A DNA stretch of 64,000 nt from contig NZ_CP021111.1 of NCBI RefSeq assembly GCF_002119665.1, positions 1,922,001 through 1,986,000 on the forward strand, written 5' to 3'. The DNA is from Bordetella genomosp. 13 (GTDB lineage: Bacteria; Pseudomonadota; Gammaproteobacteria; Burkholderiales; Burkholderiaceae_B). Shown here one piece after another: positions 32,456 through 40,969 of this stretch (the stretch's first letter is position 1; each line of letters begins with the position of its first letter). The notes below the pieces were generated by a model. The model saw only the letters and a program-made list of their open reading frames with translations. It did not search any database and was not told the origin of the DNA. A program made the position numbers and the translations under genes.

Positions 32456-33442
32456 ATGCAATGGAAGAAAACCCTCTCCGTGGCGCTGGTCGCCCTCTCC
32501 GCCGTCGCCGGCGGCGCCGCGCACGCCGCCGACAAGGTGCGCATCGGTTACTGGAGCAGCGGCGTCAGCCTGGGCTACGGCGCCGTGCTGGAGGCCACCG
32601 AGTTCCTCAAGCAGCAGGACCTGGACGTCGAGTTCGTGCGCTTCCCCGACGTCAACGCGCCGCTGCGCGCGCTGGCCTCGAACTCCATCGACCTGGCCTA
32701 TGGCGCGCCGGCCGCCGGCGTGTTCAGCAGCGCCGCCGAAGGCGTGCCCATCAAGATCTTCGCCGCCACCCAGCCGGCCGACGTGCAGTTCGTGGTGCCG
32801 CAAGGCTCGCCCATCAAGTCGCTGGACGAACTGCGCGGCAAGAAGGTCGGCATGTCGCCCGCCGGCAGCTCGGTGGCCGTCATCGCCGGCGCCGTGCTGG
32901 CCGGCAATCACAACATCAAGGCCGGCGACTTCTCGCTGGTGGGCGGCAACGAATCGCGCCTGGCGCAGTTCCTCGCGCAGAAGCAGGTGGACGCGGCCGC
33001 GCTGCGCTCGGTCACCGTGGCACAGCTCGACGAGCTGAAGGTGACGAAGCTGGGCTCGTTCGCCGACGAATGGCGCCGCCTGACCAAGTCCGACTCGGTG
33101 CCCTACATCGGCATCGGGGCGGTGCGTACCGAGTTCGTGCAGAAGCATCCCGAGGTGGTGGCGCGCGTCATCGCCGGGCTGCGCAACGCGCTGGGCTGGG
33201 CGCAGGGCCATGAGACCGAAGTGGTCGGCATCCTGCAGAAGTCGGCCAACCTGCCCGAGAACGACGCCAAGGTGTATGCCGGACTGTGGAACGACATGTA
33301 CCGCATCTCGTTCGAGCCGGCCGACATCGAGACCCTCAAGCGCCAGCACCAGGTGTTCGCCGAAAGCGGCCTGATCAAGGGCGCGCTGTCTGAAGACCTG
33401 TTCGTCGCGGGTCCCTGGCAGCAATCCAAATCCATCAAATGA
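32456..33442 (+). CDS. NitT/TauT-family periplasmic binding protein, system 1
   Basis: A 328-residue protein with a classic signal peptide (1-24, ending AHA-A). The mature protein is of the SsuA/TauA/NMT1 type: KVRIGYWSSGVSLGYG, DLAYGAPAAG, LDELRGKKVGMSPAGS. It belongs with the two genes before it. This family transports sulfonates, nitrate, thiamine precursors and various aromatic acids; within this operon a carboxylic acid later activated by the CoA ligase is the simplest guess. Confidence 0.92.
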   Translation: MQWKKTLSVALVALSAVAGGAAHAADKVRIGYWSSGVSLGYGAVLEATEFLKQQDLDVEFVRFPDVNAPLRALASNSIDLAYGAPAAGVFSSAAEGVPIKIFAATQPADVQFVVPQGSPIKSLDELRGKKVGMSPAGSSVAVIAGAVLAGNHNIKAGDFSLVGGNESRLAQFLAQKQVDAAALRSVTVAQLDELKVTKLGSFADEWRRLTKSDSVPYIGIGAVRTEFVQKHPEVVARVIAGLRNALGWAQGHETEVVGILQKSANLPENDAKVYAGLWNDMYRISFEPADIETLKRQHQVFAESGLIKGALSEDLFVAGPWQQSKSIK

Positions 33443-33464
33443 CTCCCTCATACAAGGAATCCCC

Positions 33465-34481
33465 ATGAGCAAGACGATGAAAGCGCTGGTCCTGGATCAG
33501 CACGGCGGCCTGGACCAGCTGAAGGTCGTCACCGACAAGCCCGTGCCTGCGGTCACCGAAGGCCACGTGGTCATCCGCGTGCGCGCGTCGTCGTTCAACT
33601 ACCACGACGTGTTCACCGTGCAGGGCATGCCCGGCATCAAGGTGCCGCTGCCCGTGGTCATCGGCCTGGACATGGCCGGCGAGATCGCCGAGGTCGGCGC
33701 GGGCGTCACCGGCTGGAACGTGGGCGACCGCGTGCTGGTCAACCCCCTGAACCGCTCCAAGGGCCTGATGGGCGAGATGCTGGACGGCGGCATGGCCGAA
33801 TACTGCCTCGTGTCGGCCGAGCAGCTGATCGCCATGCCCGAGAAGGTCAGCTTCGACGACGCCGCCGCGCTGCCCGTCGCCTATGGCACGGCACACCGCA
33901 TGCTGATCACCCACAACACCGTGAAAAAAGGCGACCGCGTGCTGATCCTGGGCGCCAGCGGCGGCGTAGGCACGGCCTGCGTCATCCTGGCCAAGCTGCT
34001 GGGCGCCGAGGTGATCGCCTGCGCGGGCAGCGATGCCAAGGCGCAGCGCCTGAAGGAACTGGGCGCCGACCACGTCATCAACTACCGCGACACCGACTTC
34101 TCGAAGTGGGCGATCGCCCAGTACGGCAAGCCGCAGCGCCGCACCCACGAGGGCGGCGTGGACGTGGTCATCAACTTCACCGGCGGCGACACCTGGGTGC
34201 CCTCGCTGAAGTGCCTGAAGCGCGGCGGCACCCTGCTGGTGTGCGGCGCCACGGCCGGCCACGATCCCAAGGAGGACCTGCGCTACGTGTGGAGTTTCGA
34301 ACTGAACATCCGCGGCTCCAACAGCTTCTACGACGACAACCTGAAGGCCCTGCTGGACATGGTGGCCGACGGCACCGTCGACCCGCTGATCGACCGCGCC
34401 GTGCCCCTGGAGCAGGCCGCCGAGGGCCTGGCGCTGATCCGCGACCGCGAAGTGCTGGGCAAAGTCATCGTCAATCCTTGA
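33465..34481 (+). CDS. Zinc-free medium-chain dehydrogenase/reductase
   Basis: A 338-residue MDR-family NAD(P)H oxidoreductase. The GroES-like half has FNYHDVFTVQG and VIGLDMAGEIAEVG; the Rossmann half has ILGASGGVGTACV (161-173). It lacks the Cys/His ligands of the catalytic zinc (GHE is replaced by GLDMAGE) and has no four-cysteine structural-zinc lobe, so despite the common alcohol dehydrogenase label it resembles quinone or enoyl reductases such as crotonyl-CoA reductases. In this operon it might reduce an enoyl-CoA. The start has AAGGAATCCCC before it. Confidence 0.88.
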   Translation: MSKTMKALVLDQHGGLDQLKVVTDKPVPAVTEGHVVIRVRASSFNYHDVFTVQGMPGIKVPLPVVIGLDMAGEIAEVGAGVTGWNVGDRVLVNPLNRSKGLMGEMLDGGMAEYCLVSAEQLIAMPEKVSFDDAAALPVAYGTAHRMLITHNTVKKGDRVLILGASGGVGTACVILAKLLGAEVIACAGSDAKAQRLKELGADHVINYRDTDFSKWAIAQYGKPQRRTHEGGVDVVINFTGGDTWVPSLKCLKRGGTLLVCGATAGHDPKEDLRYVWSFELNIRGSNSFYDDNLKALLDMVADGTVDPLIDRAVPLEQAAEGLALIRDREVLGKVIVNP

Positions 34482-34493
34482 GGGGAGCATCCC

Positions 34494-34919
34494 ATGAGCG
34501 AAAACACCGTCCCCACCAAAGAAGACATCCAGGCCCGCCTGACGCGCGGCCCCTATCACCAGTGGCTGGGCATCGAAGTGCTGTCCGTGGCCGAAGGCGA
34601 GATCGAGCTGCGCGCCAAGTGGCGCGAAGAATGGGTCGTGAATCCCGACAAGCGCTACACGCACGGCGGCATTCTGGCCGCGCTGGTCGACCTGACGGCC
34701 GACTGGGCGCTGGTGTCGTACACCGGGCGCGGCGTGCCGACCATCGACCTGCGCGTCGACTACCACCGCGCCGCCGCGCCCGGCGACCTGACCGCCCGCG
34801 GCAAGGTCGTCAAGTTCGGGTCGCAGATCTCGGTGGCCGAGGCCCAGGTGTTCGACGCCGACGGCAAGCTGGTCGCCAGCGGCCGCGGCGCCTACTCCAC
34901 CGCCACGCCCAAGGCCTGA
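34494..34919 (+). CDS. PaaI-type hotdog thioesterase
   Basis: A 141-residue hotdog-fold protein. RYTHGGILAALVDLTADWAL carries the H-G-G turn (57-59) and Asp66 on the central helix, as in PaaI/YdiI thioesterases; TIDLRVDYHRAAAPGDLTARG is the dimer strand. It would release CoA from an aromatic or acyl thioester, possibly as a safety valve that recycles CoA. GAGGGGAGCATCCC precedes the ATG; it lies 12 bp after the MDR gene and 29 bp before the ligase. Confidence 0.9.
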   Translation: MSENTVPTKEDIQARLTRGPYHQWLGIEVLSVAEGEIELRAKWREEWVVNPDKRYTHGGILAALVDLTADWALVSYTGRGVPTIDLRVDYHRAAAPGDLTARGKVVKFGSQISVAEAQVFDADGKLVASGRGAYSTATPKA

Positions 34920-34948
34920 GGCGGCGCATACAGCACGAGGCCGTACCC

Positions 34949-36454
34949 ATGATGAGCATCCCGAACCTGGGCGACCTGATCGACCGGTCGGCCGACCCGC
35001 AGCGGGTCGCGCTGATCGGCGTGGACGCCGAACTGAACGAGACCCGCTGCACCTACGCCGAACTGGACGCGATGGCCCAGGGCGTGGCGCAGGCGCTGGC
35101 CGGCTATCCGCGCGGCACGCGCATCGCGCTGCTGGCCGCCAACTCGGTGCGCTACGTCGCCTCGGTGATGGGCATCATGCGCGCCGGCCTCACGGCGGTG
35201 CCGGTCAACTTCAAGTTTCCGGCTGCCACCATCGCCTACGTGCTGGCCGACAGCGGGGCGCGCCTGGTGCTGTACGACGCCCCGCGCCGGGACAGCGTTC
35301 CCGCGGGCCTGGACGCCGTGCCGCTGGACGGCGACGCGTTCCTCGAATTCCTGCGGCCCGGCGCGGAAGACCCGCATCAGCCCGCGCCCGACGACGTGGC
35401 GCTGATGCTGTACACCTCGGGCTCCACCGGCAAGCCCAAGGGCGTGCGCCTGTCGCACGCCAGCCACCTTTGGACGGTGCAGATGCGCCGCCAGGCCACT
35501 CCGCTGGACGACGAGCGCGCGCTGATCGCCGCCCCGCTGTACCACATGAACGCCCTGGCGCTGGTGTTCCTGTCGGTGGCCAGCCATGCCACCACGGTGC
35601 TGCTGCCGCAGTTCACCGCGCCGGCCTACATCCGTTGCATCGAGCGCTACCGCTGCACCTGGCTGACCGCCGTGCCGCCCATGATCGCCATGATGCTGCG
35701 CGAGCGCGACCTGCTGGCGCAGACGGACCTGTCCTCGGTGCGCGTGATACGCATGGGCTCGGCGCCGGTCAGCGCCAGCCTGCTGGCGCAGATCCACGCC
35801 ATGCTGCCCAATGCGCGCGTCATCAATGCCTACGGCACCACCGAAGGCGGTCCGGTGGTGTTCGGCCCCCACCCGCAGGGCCTGCCCACGCCGCCCATGT
35901 CGGTGGGCTATCCGCACCCCGAGGTTTCGGTGCGGCTGTCGCGCGGCCCCGCCGACGGGCCCGACCAGGGCATGCTGGAGCTGCGCAGTCCGGGCCTGAT
36001 GCTGGGATACCACCAGCGGCCCGACCTCGCCGAGCCCTTCACGCCCGATGGCTACTACGTCACCGGCGACGTGTTCCGCCGCGACGCCGACGGCTTTTAT
36101 TATTTCGTGGGCCGGCGCGACGACATGTTCGTCAGCGGCGGCGAGAACATCTATCCCGGCGAGGTCGAGAAGATCATCGAGACCCATCCGGGCGTGCAGC
36201 AGGCCTGCGTGGTGCCCGTGCCCGACGACATCAAGGGCACCAAGCCCGTGGCCTTCGTCGTGCCGCGCGCCGGCGCCGTGCTGACCGAAGACGAGATCCG
36301 CCAGTACACCCTGGCCAACGCCGCCGCCTACCAGCATCCGCGCCGCGTCTGGATCGTCGACGCGCTGCCGCTGGCCTCCACCAACAAGCTGGACCGCAAA
36401 GTGCTGCAGGCCGAGGCGCAGGCGCTGATGGGCGCGCAGGACCGCGCCGGATGA
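34949..36454 (+). CDS. Acyl-CoA ligase (AMP-forming), ANL family
   Basis: A 501-residue ligase. The P-loop-like LYTSGSTGKPKG is at 154-165; INAYGTTEGGPVVFGP is the A5 region, and YVTGDVFRRDADGFYYFVGR followed by DDMFVSGGENIYPGEVEK is the hinge. The catalytic lysine lies in LASTNKLDRKV near the end. Motifs fit the medium-chain or aryl acid branch (cyclohexanecarboxylate/4-chlorobenzoate ligase type) rather than acetate. It begins with two consecutive Met codons. In this operon it would activate the imported acid. A 223-bp gap follows. Confidence 0.92.
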   Translation: MMSIPNLGDLIDRSADPQRVALIGVDAELNETRCTYAELDAMAQGVAQALAGYPRGTRIALLAANSVRYVASVMGIMRAGLTAVPVNFKFPAATIAYVLADSGARLVLYDAPRRDSVPAGLDAVPLDGDAFLEFLRPGAEDPHQPAPDDVALMLYTSGSTGKPKGVRLSHASHLWTVQMRRQATPLDDERALIAAPLYHMNALALVFLSVASHATTVLLPQFTAPAYIRCIERYRCTWLTAVPPMIAMMLRERDLLAQTDLSSVRVIRMGSAPVSASLLAQIHAMLPNARVINAYGTTEGGPVVFGPHPQGLPTPPMSVGYPHPEVSVRLSRGPADGPDQGMLELRSPGLMLGYHQRPDLAEPFTPDGYYVTGDVFRRDADGFYYFVGRRDDMFVSGGENIYPGEVEKIIETHPGVQQACVVPVPDDIKGTKPVAFVVPRAGAVLTEDEIRQYTLANAAAYQHPRRVWIVDALPLASTNKLDRKVLQAEAQALMGAQDRAG

Positions 36455-36677
36455 ACGTGGCGGCCGCCTGGGCACGTCGTGGCGCGGCGCGCCGCAACGC
36501 GTGCCGGCGCCGCATATGCCTGGCGCGCCTTCCCATACAAGCAACCGTTCTTTGGCGATGGCGCGATGCGCGGGCATCATCGCCGGTCGGCCGCGCGACG
36601 GATGCGCGCCACCGCGACGGGCAGGCCGGCGGCCGCGCGACGCAGTTTCACTGAATACCTACCGAATCGAGGCAAGC

Positions 36678-37790
36678 ATGCTCCATCACCTGTATTCCCG
36701 CGGCCGTGCCCGCGTGGCCGCGCTGGGCGCGGCGCTGCTGCTGGGCGGCGCGGGCGCCGCCGCGCAGGCCGCCGCGACGCAAGTCGACGAGGTCACCGTC
36801 GGCCTGGCCATCCCGCTCACCGCCGACAGCGGCGGCGTGTATGCGCTGGGCAACGAGCTGGGCTTCTTCGCCGAAGAGCACATCTCCGTCAAGACCATCG
36901 TGTTCCAGGGCGCCGGCGCGCTGCTGCCGCAGGTGGCATCCAGGAAGATCACGGTCGGCTTCCCGTTGCCGGAACCCGTGCTGGGTTCGTACGAGACCGG
37001 CAAGACGCCGCTGCCCGTCACCTACTTCTACAACGCCACGCCGGCCAACGAAATCGAGCTGGCCGTGCTGGAAGAGAGCGACATCAAGACCATCGCCGAC
37101 CTCAAGGGCAAGAAGATCGGCGTGGGCGCGCTGACCTGGGGCACGATACCCAGCACCCGCGCGCTGCTGCGCACCCAGGGACTCACCGCCGGCAAGGACG
37201 TGGACATCGTCGCCGTCGGCGTGCTTGGGTCGGGCTTCCTGGCGCTGCGCCAGGGCCGGGTCGACGCGCTGAACTACAACAGCATCTGGCACGCCATGCT
37301 GGAGCAGAGCGGCACCAAGATCCGTCGCCTGCCCTACCCCGGCACTTTCCGCCGCATGAACAGCAACGGCTTCATCGCGCACCAGGACACGCTGAAGGAC
37401 CAGCCCCAGCTGCTCGCCCGCTTCGGCCGCGCCTACACCAAGGCGCTGGTGGCCTGCGACGCCAACCCGCGCCTGTGCGTGGAAGCGTTCTGGCGCATGC
37501 AGCCCGAATCGAAGCCCAAGGAAGGCGACAGCGCGCAGCAGCTGGACCAGGCTGTCGCGCTGGCCAGGCTGCGCATGTCCAAGGTGCTGCGCACGCCTGA
37601 AGGCCAGCCGCGCGTGCCGGGCCAGTTCGACCTGCCCGTCATCGCGGACTTCGTGAAGGCCATGCACGCGGCCGGCGAATTCAACACGGAGCAGATTCCC
37701 GTCGACCGCATCTTCAGCAACGCGCTGGTGCCGGAGTTCTCGCGCTTCGACGCCGCGGCCGTGCGCGCCAAGGCGCAGGCGGCCAAATGA
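36678..37790 (+). CDS. NitT/TauT-family periplasmic binding protein, system 2
   Basis: A 370-residue binding protein with a signal peptide of about 31 residues. The mature part has VGLAIPLTADSGGVYALG, LKGKKIGVGALTWGTIPSTR and RVDALNYNSIWHAM, the pattern of NMT1/TauA-type proteins, but it is clearly different from the system 1 protein. The 223 bp ahead show no convincing promoter. It overlaps the ATPase of its own system by four bases. Confidence 0.88.
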   Translation: MLHHLYSRGRARVAALGAALLLGGAGAAAQAAATQVDEVTVGLAIPLTADSGGVYALGNELGFFAEEHISVKTIVFQGAGALLPQVASRKITVGFPLPEPVLGSYETGKTPLPVTYFYNATPANEIELAVLEESDIKTIADLKGKKIGVGALTWGTIPSTRALLRTQGLTAGKDVDIVAVGVLGSGFLALRQGRVDALNYNSIWHAMLEQSGTKIRRLPYPGTFRRMNSNGFIAHQDTLKDQPQLLARFGRAYTKALVACDANPRLCVEAFWRMQPESKPKEGDSAQQLDQAVALARLRMSKVLRTPEGQPRVPGQFDLPVIADFVKAMHAAGEFNTEQIPVDRIFSNALVPEFSRFDAAAVRAKAQAAK

Positions 37791-38590
37791 CGCAGGCAGC
37801 AGTCCAGGCCGGGGACGCGGCGCCCGCCGCGCGCGAAGCCGCCATGCTCGACACCCAGCGCCTGTCACTGGTCTATCGCACGCGCCGCGGCGCCATCGAG
37901 GCGCTGCGCGACGTGGACCTGCGCATCGGCGCCGGCGAGTTCGTCACCCTGCTGGGCCCGTCGGGCTGCGGCAAGTCGACGCTGCTGAAGATCGCCGCCG
38001 GCCTGCTGGCGCCTACCTCGGGCGTCATGGAGATCACCGGCGAGCCGGTGCGCGGGCCGCGCCCCGACATCGGCATCGCCTTCCAGAAGCCAACCCTGCT
38101 GCCCTGGAAGACCGTGCTGGCCAACGTGATCGTGCCCGCGGAAACGCTGGGCCAGGACCTCGGCCGGGCCCGCGAACGCGCTCGCGCGCTGCTCGACCTG
38201 ATGGGCTTGTCCGCCTTCGCCGACAACTATCCCAACGAGCTCTCCGGCGGCATGCAGCAGCGCGTGGGACTGGCGCGCATGCTGCTGCGCGACCCGCGCC
38301 TGCTGCTGATGGACGAGCCCTTCTCGGCGCTCGACGCCCTGACGCGCGAGCACCTGTCGCTGGAACTGCAGCGCGTGTGGATGCGCGACCAGAAATCGGT
38401 GATGTTCATCACCCACAGCATCCCCGAGGCCGTGTTCCTGTCGGATCGCGTGCTGGTCATGTCCCCGCGTCCCGGCCGCATCGTGGAAGATTTCCGCATC
38501 GACCTGCCTCGGCCGCGCACGCTGGACACCATGGCCACGCCCGAATTCACCGAGGCCTGCCGCCACCTGCGGCAACATTTCGCGCACTGA
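37787..38590 (+). CDS. NitT/TauT-family ABC ATPase, system 2
   Basis: A 267-residue ATPase. Walker A is GPSGCGKST (57-65), signature LSGGMQQR, Walker B LLLMDEPFSALD, switch FITHSIPEAV. It is closely related in type to the system 1 ATPase but belongs to a second full transporter. It starts in an ATGA overlap with the binding protein and is 12 bp before its permease. Confidence 0.92.
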   Translation: MTQAAVQAGDAAPAAREAAMLDTQRLSLVYRTRRGAIEALRDVDLRIGAGEFVTLLGPSGCGKSTLLKIAAGLLAPTSGVMEITGEPVRGPRPDIGIAFQKPTLLPWKTVLANVIVPAETLGQDLGRARERARALLDLMGLSAFADNYPNELSGGMQQRVGLARMLLRDPRLLLMDEPFSALDALTREHLSLELQRVWMRDQKSVMFITHSIPEAVFLSDRVLVMSPRPGRIVEDFRIDLPRPRTLDTMATPEFTEACRHLRQHFAH

Positions 38591-38602
38591 GGCGCAGAGA
38601 TC

Positions 38603-39391
38603 ATGCGACGCCTGCTGGACCTGGTTTACCCCCTCATCACCCTGGCCGTGATACTGGCGGCCTGGCACTACGCCGTGGTGCTGCTGGAAATGCCCGACTA
38701 CGTGCTGCCCGGCCCCATGGCCGTGCTGCGCGCGCTGGTGGCCGGCTTCGCCGACGGCACCATCTGGCGCCACATCGGCTACACCCTGTACGCGACGCTG
38801 GTCGGCTACCTGATCGGCAGCGTGCTGGCGCTGCTGCTGGGCGCGCTGCTGGCCGAATCGCGCACCTTCGAGAAGTTCGTCTATCCCGTGCTGGTGGCGG
38901 TGCAGGCCACGCCCAAGGTGGCCCTGGCGCCGCTGATCCTGGTGTGGTTCGGCTTCGGCGTCGCGTCCAAAATCGTGCTGGTCGTGCTGATCTGCTTCTT
39001 CCCGCTGTTCGTGAACACCATCGTGGGCATCCGCCGCGTCGACCCCGACCTCATCGATGCGTGCAAGGCGTTCTCCGCCAGCAGGTGGTATCTGTTCCGC
39101 CACGTGAAGCTGCCGGCCGCCGCCGGCGACATCTTCGCGGGCCTGCAGATCGGCATCTCGCTGGCGCTGATCGGCACCGTGGTCGGCGAACTGGTGTCGT
39201 CCGAAGCCGGACTCGGCTACCTGATCGGCTCGTCGGCCGTCAACATGAACGTCAGCACGATGTTCGCCGCGGTGATGCTGCTGGCCGTCATCGGCATCGC
39301 CGGCACCGAGACCGTGCGCCTGCTGCATCGCAAAGTGGTGTTCTGGGAAGCGGAACGCGCCGAGCGATCGCGCACGGCGGCACAGACGTGA
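38603..39391 (+). CDS. NitT/TauT-family ABC permease, system 2
   Basis: A 262-residue permease with six hydrophobic segments and the coupling loop LIDACKAFSASRWYLFRHV followed by KLPAAAGDIFAG. It is the last gene of the operon; a hairpin 60 bases downstream and a convergent thioesterase gene follow. Confidence 0.92.
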   Translation: MRRLLDLVYPLITLAVILAAWHYAVVLLEMPDYVLPGPMAVLRALVAGFADGTIWRHIGYTLYATLVGYLIGSVLALLLGALLAESRTFEKFVYPVLVAVQATPKVALAPLILVWFGFGVASKIVLVVLICFFPLFVNTIVGIRRVDPDLIDACKAFSASRWYLFRHVKLPAAAGDIFAGLQIGISLALIGTVVGELVSSEAGLGYLIGSSAVNMNVSTMFAAVMLLAVIGIAGTETVRLLHRKVVFWEAERAERSRTAAQT

Positions 39392-39451
39392 TGTAGCAAG
39401 GGCCGCGCAAGCCACCGGCCGCCCGAGGTGGCGCGGCGGCGGCGCGGCTGC

Positions 39452-39472
39452 TGGCCGGCAGGATGCCGGCCA
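39452..39472. terminator. Hairpin between convergent genes
   Basis: TGGCCGGC (39452-39459), loop of five, GCCGGCCA (39465-39472): a perfect 8-bp stem between the system 2 permease and the BAAT thioesterase, whose stop codons face each other. There is no T tract, so termination strength is uncertain. Confidence 0.55.
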
Positions 39473-39490
39473 AGGTGCGCGCCCGATCTG

Positions 39491-40810
39491 TCAGCGTGCC
39501 GCGGCGGCAGCGCGCGCCGCCACCGCTTCCTTCAGGAAGCGCAGCACGCCCTCCCAAGACTCCGCATTGGCCCGCGCATTGGCGAGCGCCGTGCCACCGC
39601 CCGTCAACACGATGCCGGACACCGCATGCGCCTTGGCGATCTCGGTGGTGGGCACGTTGGGCGCCTGGATGGCGTGGCCCGCGTCGGGATAATCCAGGTG
39701 CTCGACCGGATAAGGATGATGCGCCTCGCGCAGCGCCTGCGCCACTTCGCGCGAGTAGGCGGTGGACGGCCAGTAGCCGTCGTCGCCGCCCGAGATGAGC
39801 AGCACGGGGCCGGCGATGCGTTCCACCGGAATCCGCGCGCGCGCCACCGCGGCCGCGTCGCGCTGCGCATCGACGAAGGCCTGGGCCTGGCGGCGCGGCT
39901 CGGGCAGGCTGTCGATGCCCGACCAGTCGGTCGCCGCATTGTCCTGCCACACGTGCGGCACGGGTTCGCCGCGCAGCATCCACGTCGGCGCAAAGCGGCC
40001 CTCGCCCGGCCGCCCGGCGTTCAGCACGCTGTGCACCACCGAGCTGGGCACGTAGCCGATGACGGCCGACACCAGCCCGGGATAGGTGGCGCCGAGCAGC
40101 AGCGACAGTTCGCCGCCGCGCGACTGGCCCGAGACCGCGATGAACCCATGCGCCGGCCGCACCTCGTCGCGCAGCCATTGCAGGCCCTTCTCGAAATACT
40201 CGAGCGGCGTCTGCGAGATGTGCGAAGGCAATCCCGGCGCGCCGAAGTAGCCCAGCGCCAGCGCCGCATAGCCGCGCGAGGCGAACAGTGCCGCGCGCGA
40301 TTCGTTGATGCCGCCGCCCGAGCCGTTCAGCACGACGATGGCGGGATGCGGGCCGGGCGTGGCCGGCGTGTACAGCGATCCCACGAGGCCGTTGCCGCGC
40401 ACCTCGCGGCGCGTGACGCCCTGGTCGGCGTATACCTGCGTCAGCGTGGCTTCTGCGCGCTGCGCGCCGGCGCTGGCCTCGAGCGACACGACGACGGCTT
40501 CGCCCGGCCCGATGCTCTTGGGCAGCGCGGCCGCCGCCTCGACCACCTCGGCGCCCAACGGCGCCTGCGACCACAGCGGGCCGCCGCCGTCCACGCCCTG
40601 ATACGAGCCCGACAACGGCGCAGCGGCCGACACGTCCACCGTGCCCGTCGAATCGGCTCGGTACACGGCCTGGCTCTGCCACAGGCCGCCATCGGGCTGG
40701 CGCGAAGTGGCCGTCAGCCGCACCTCGGCGTCAGCCGGAAAGCCGGTCAACTGGATGCGGCGGGATACGTCGGAAAGCGCAACGGCGGGAGTGACTTGAA
40801 TGGCGGGCAT
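39491..40810 (-). CDS. BAAT/acyl-CoA thioesterase family hydrolase
   Basis: A 439-residue, two-domain protein. Residues 1-140 form the immunoglobulin-like thioesterase N-terminal domain (SRRIQLTGFPADAEVRL, GPLWSQAPLG). Residues 140-439 are the alpha/beta hydrolase BAAT domain with nucleophile Ser230 in AVSGQSRGGELSL, the acid in SGGDDGYWPS and the base in DAGHAIQAP. Bile acid N-acyltransferases have Cys at this position; Ser marks acyl-CoA thioesterases. No signal peptide is seen. Its convergent position next to the two-transporter operon suggests CoA-thioester release, but linkage is not proven. Confidence 0.88.
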   Translation of the reverse strand: MPAIQVTPAVALSDVSRRIQLTGFPADAEVRLTATSRQPDGGLWQSQAVYRADSTGTVDVSAAAPLSGSYQGVDGGGPLWSQAPLGAEVVEAAAALPKSIGPGEAVVVSLEASAGAQRAEATLTQVYADQGVTRREVRGNGLVGSLYTPATPGPHPAIVVLNGSGGGINESRAALFASRGYAALALGYFGAPGLPSHISQTPLEYFEKGLQWLRDEVRPAHGFIAVSGQSRGGELSLLLGATYPGLVSAVIGYVPSSVVHSVLNAGRPGEGRFAPTWMLRGEPVPHVWQDNAATDWSGIDSLPEPRRQAQAFVDAQRDAAAVARARIPVERIAGPVLLISGGDDGYWPSTAYSREVAQALREAHHPYPVEHLDYPDAGHAIQAPNVPTTEIAKAHAVSGIVLTGGGTALANARANAESWEGVLRFLKEAVAARAAAAAR

Positions 40811-40969
40811 GATGGATTCTGCGATCTCGATTGAAGCGGGGAGGACGCGCGATGGCGATGCAGCCGCGATGGGCGTGACACCGATTGTCCTCCAGCGCGG
40901 GCCATGCCATGGGCCGTACCTGCGAAGATCTGGTTATGAACTCATGGCTGATCCACAGGATACACCCCG

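Noticed and set aside
36451..36654. A 67-codon ORF overlapping the ligase stop by ATGA
   Set aside because: The overlap looks like coupling, but the translation is an Arg/Ala-rich run without conserved features and the region is normal high-GC intergenic sequence.
30868..39391. Assignment of the two NitT/TauT importers as sulfonate or taurine transporters
   Set aside because: The family name alone does not fix the substrate; the operon contains CoA-dependent enzymes and no sulfur-releasing gene, so I left the substrate open.
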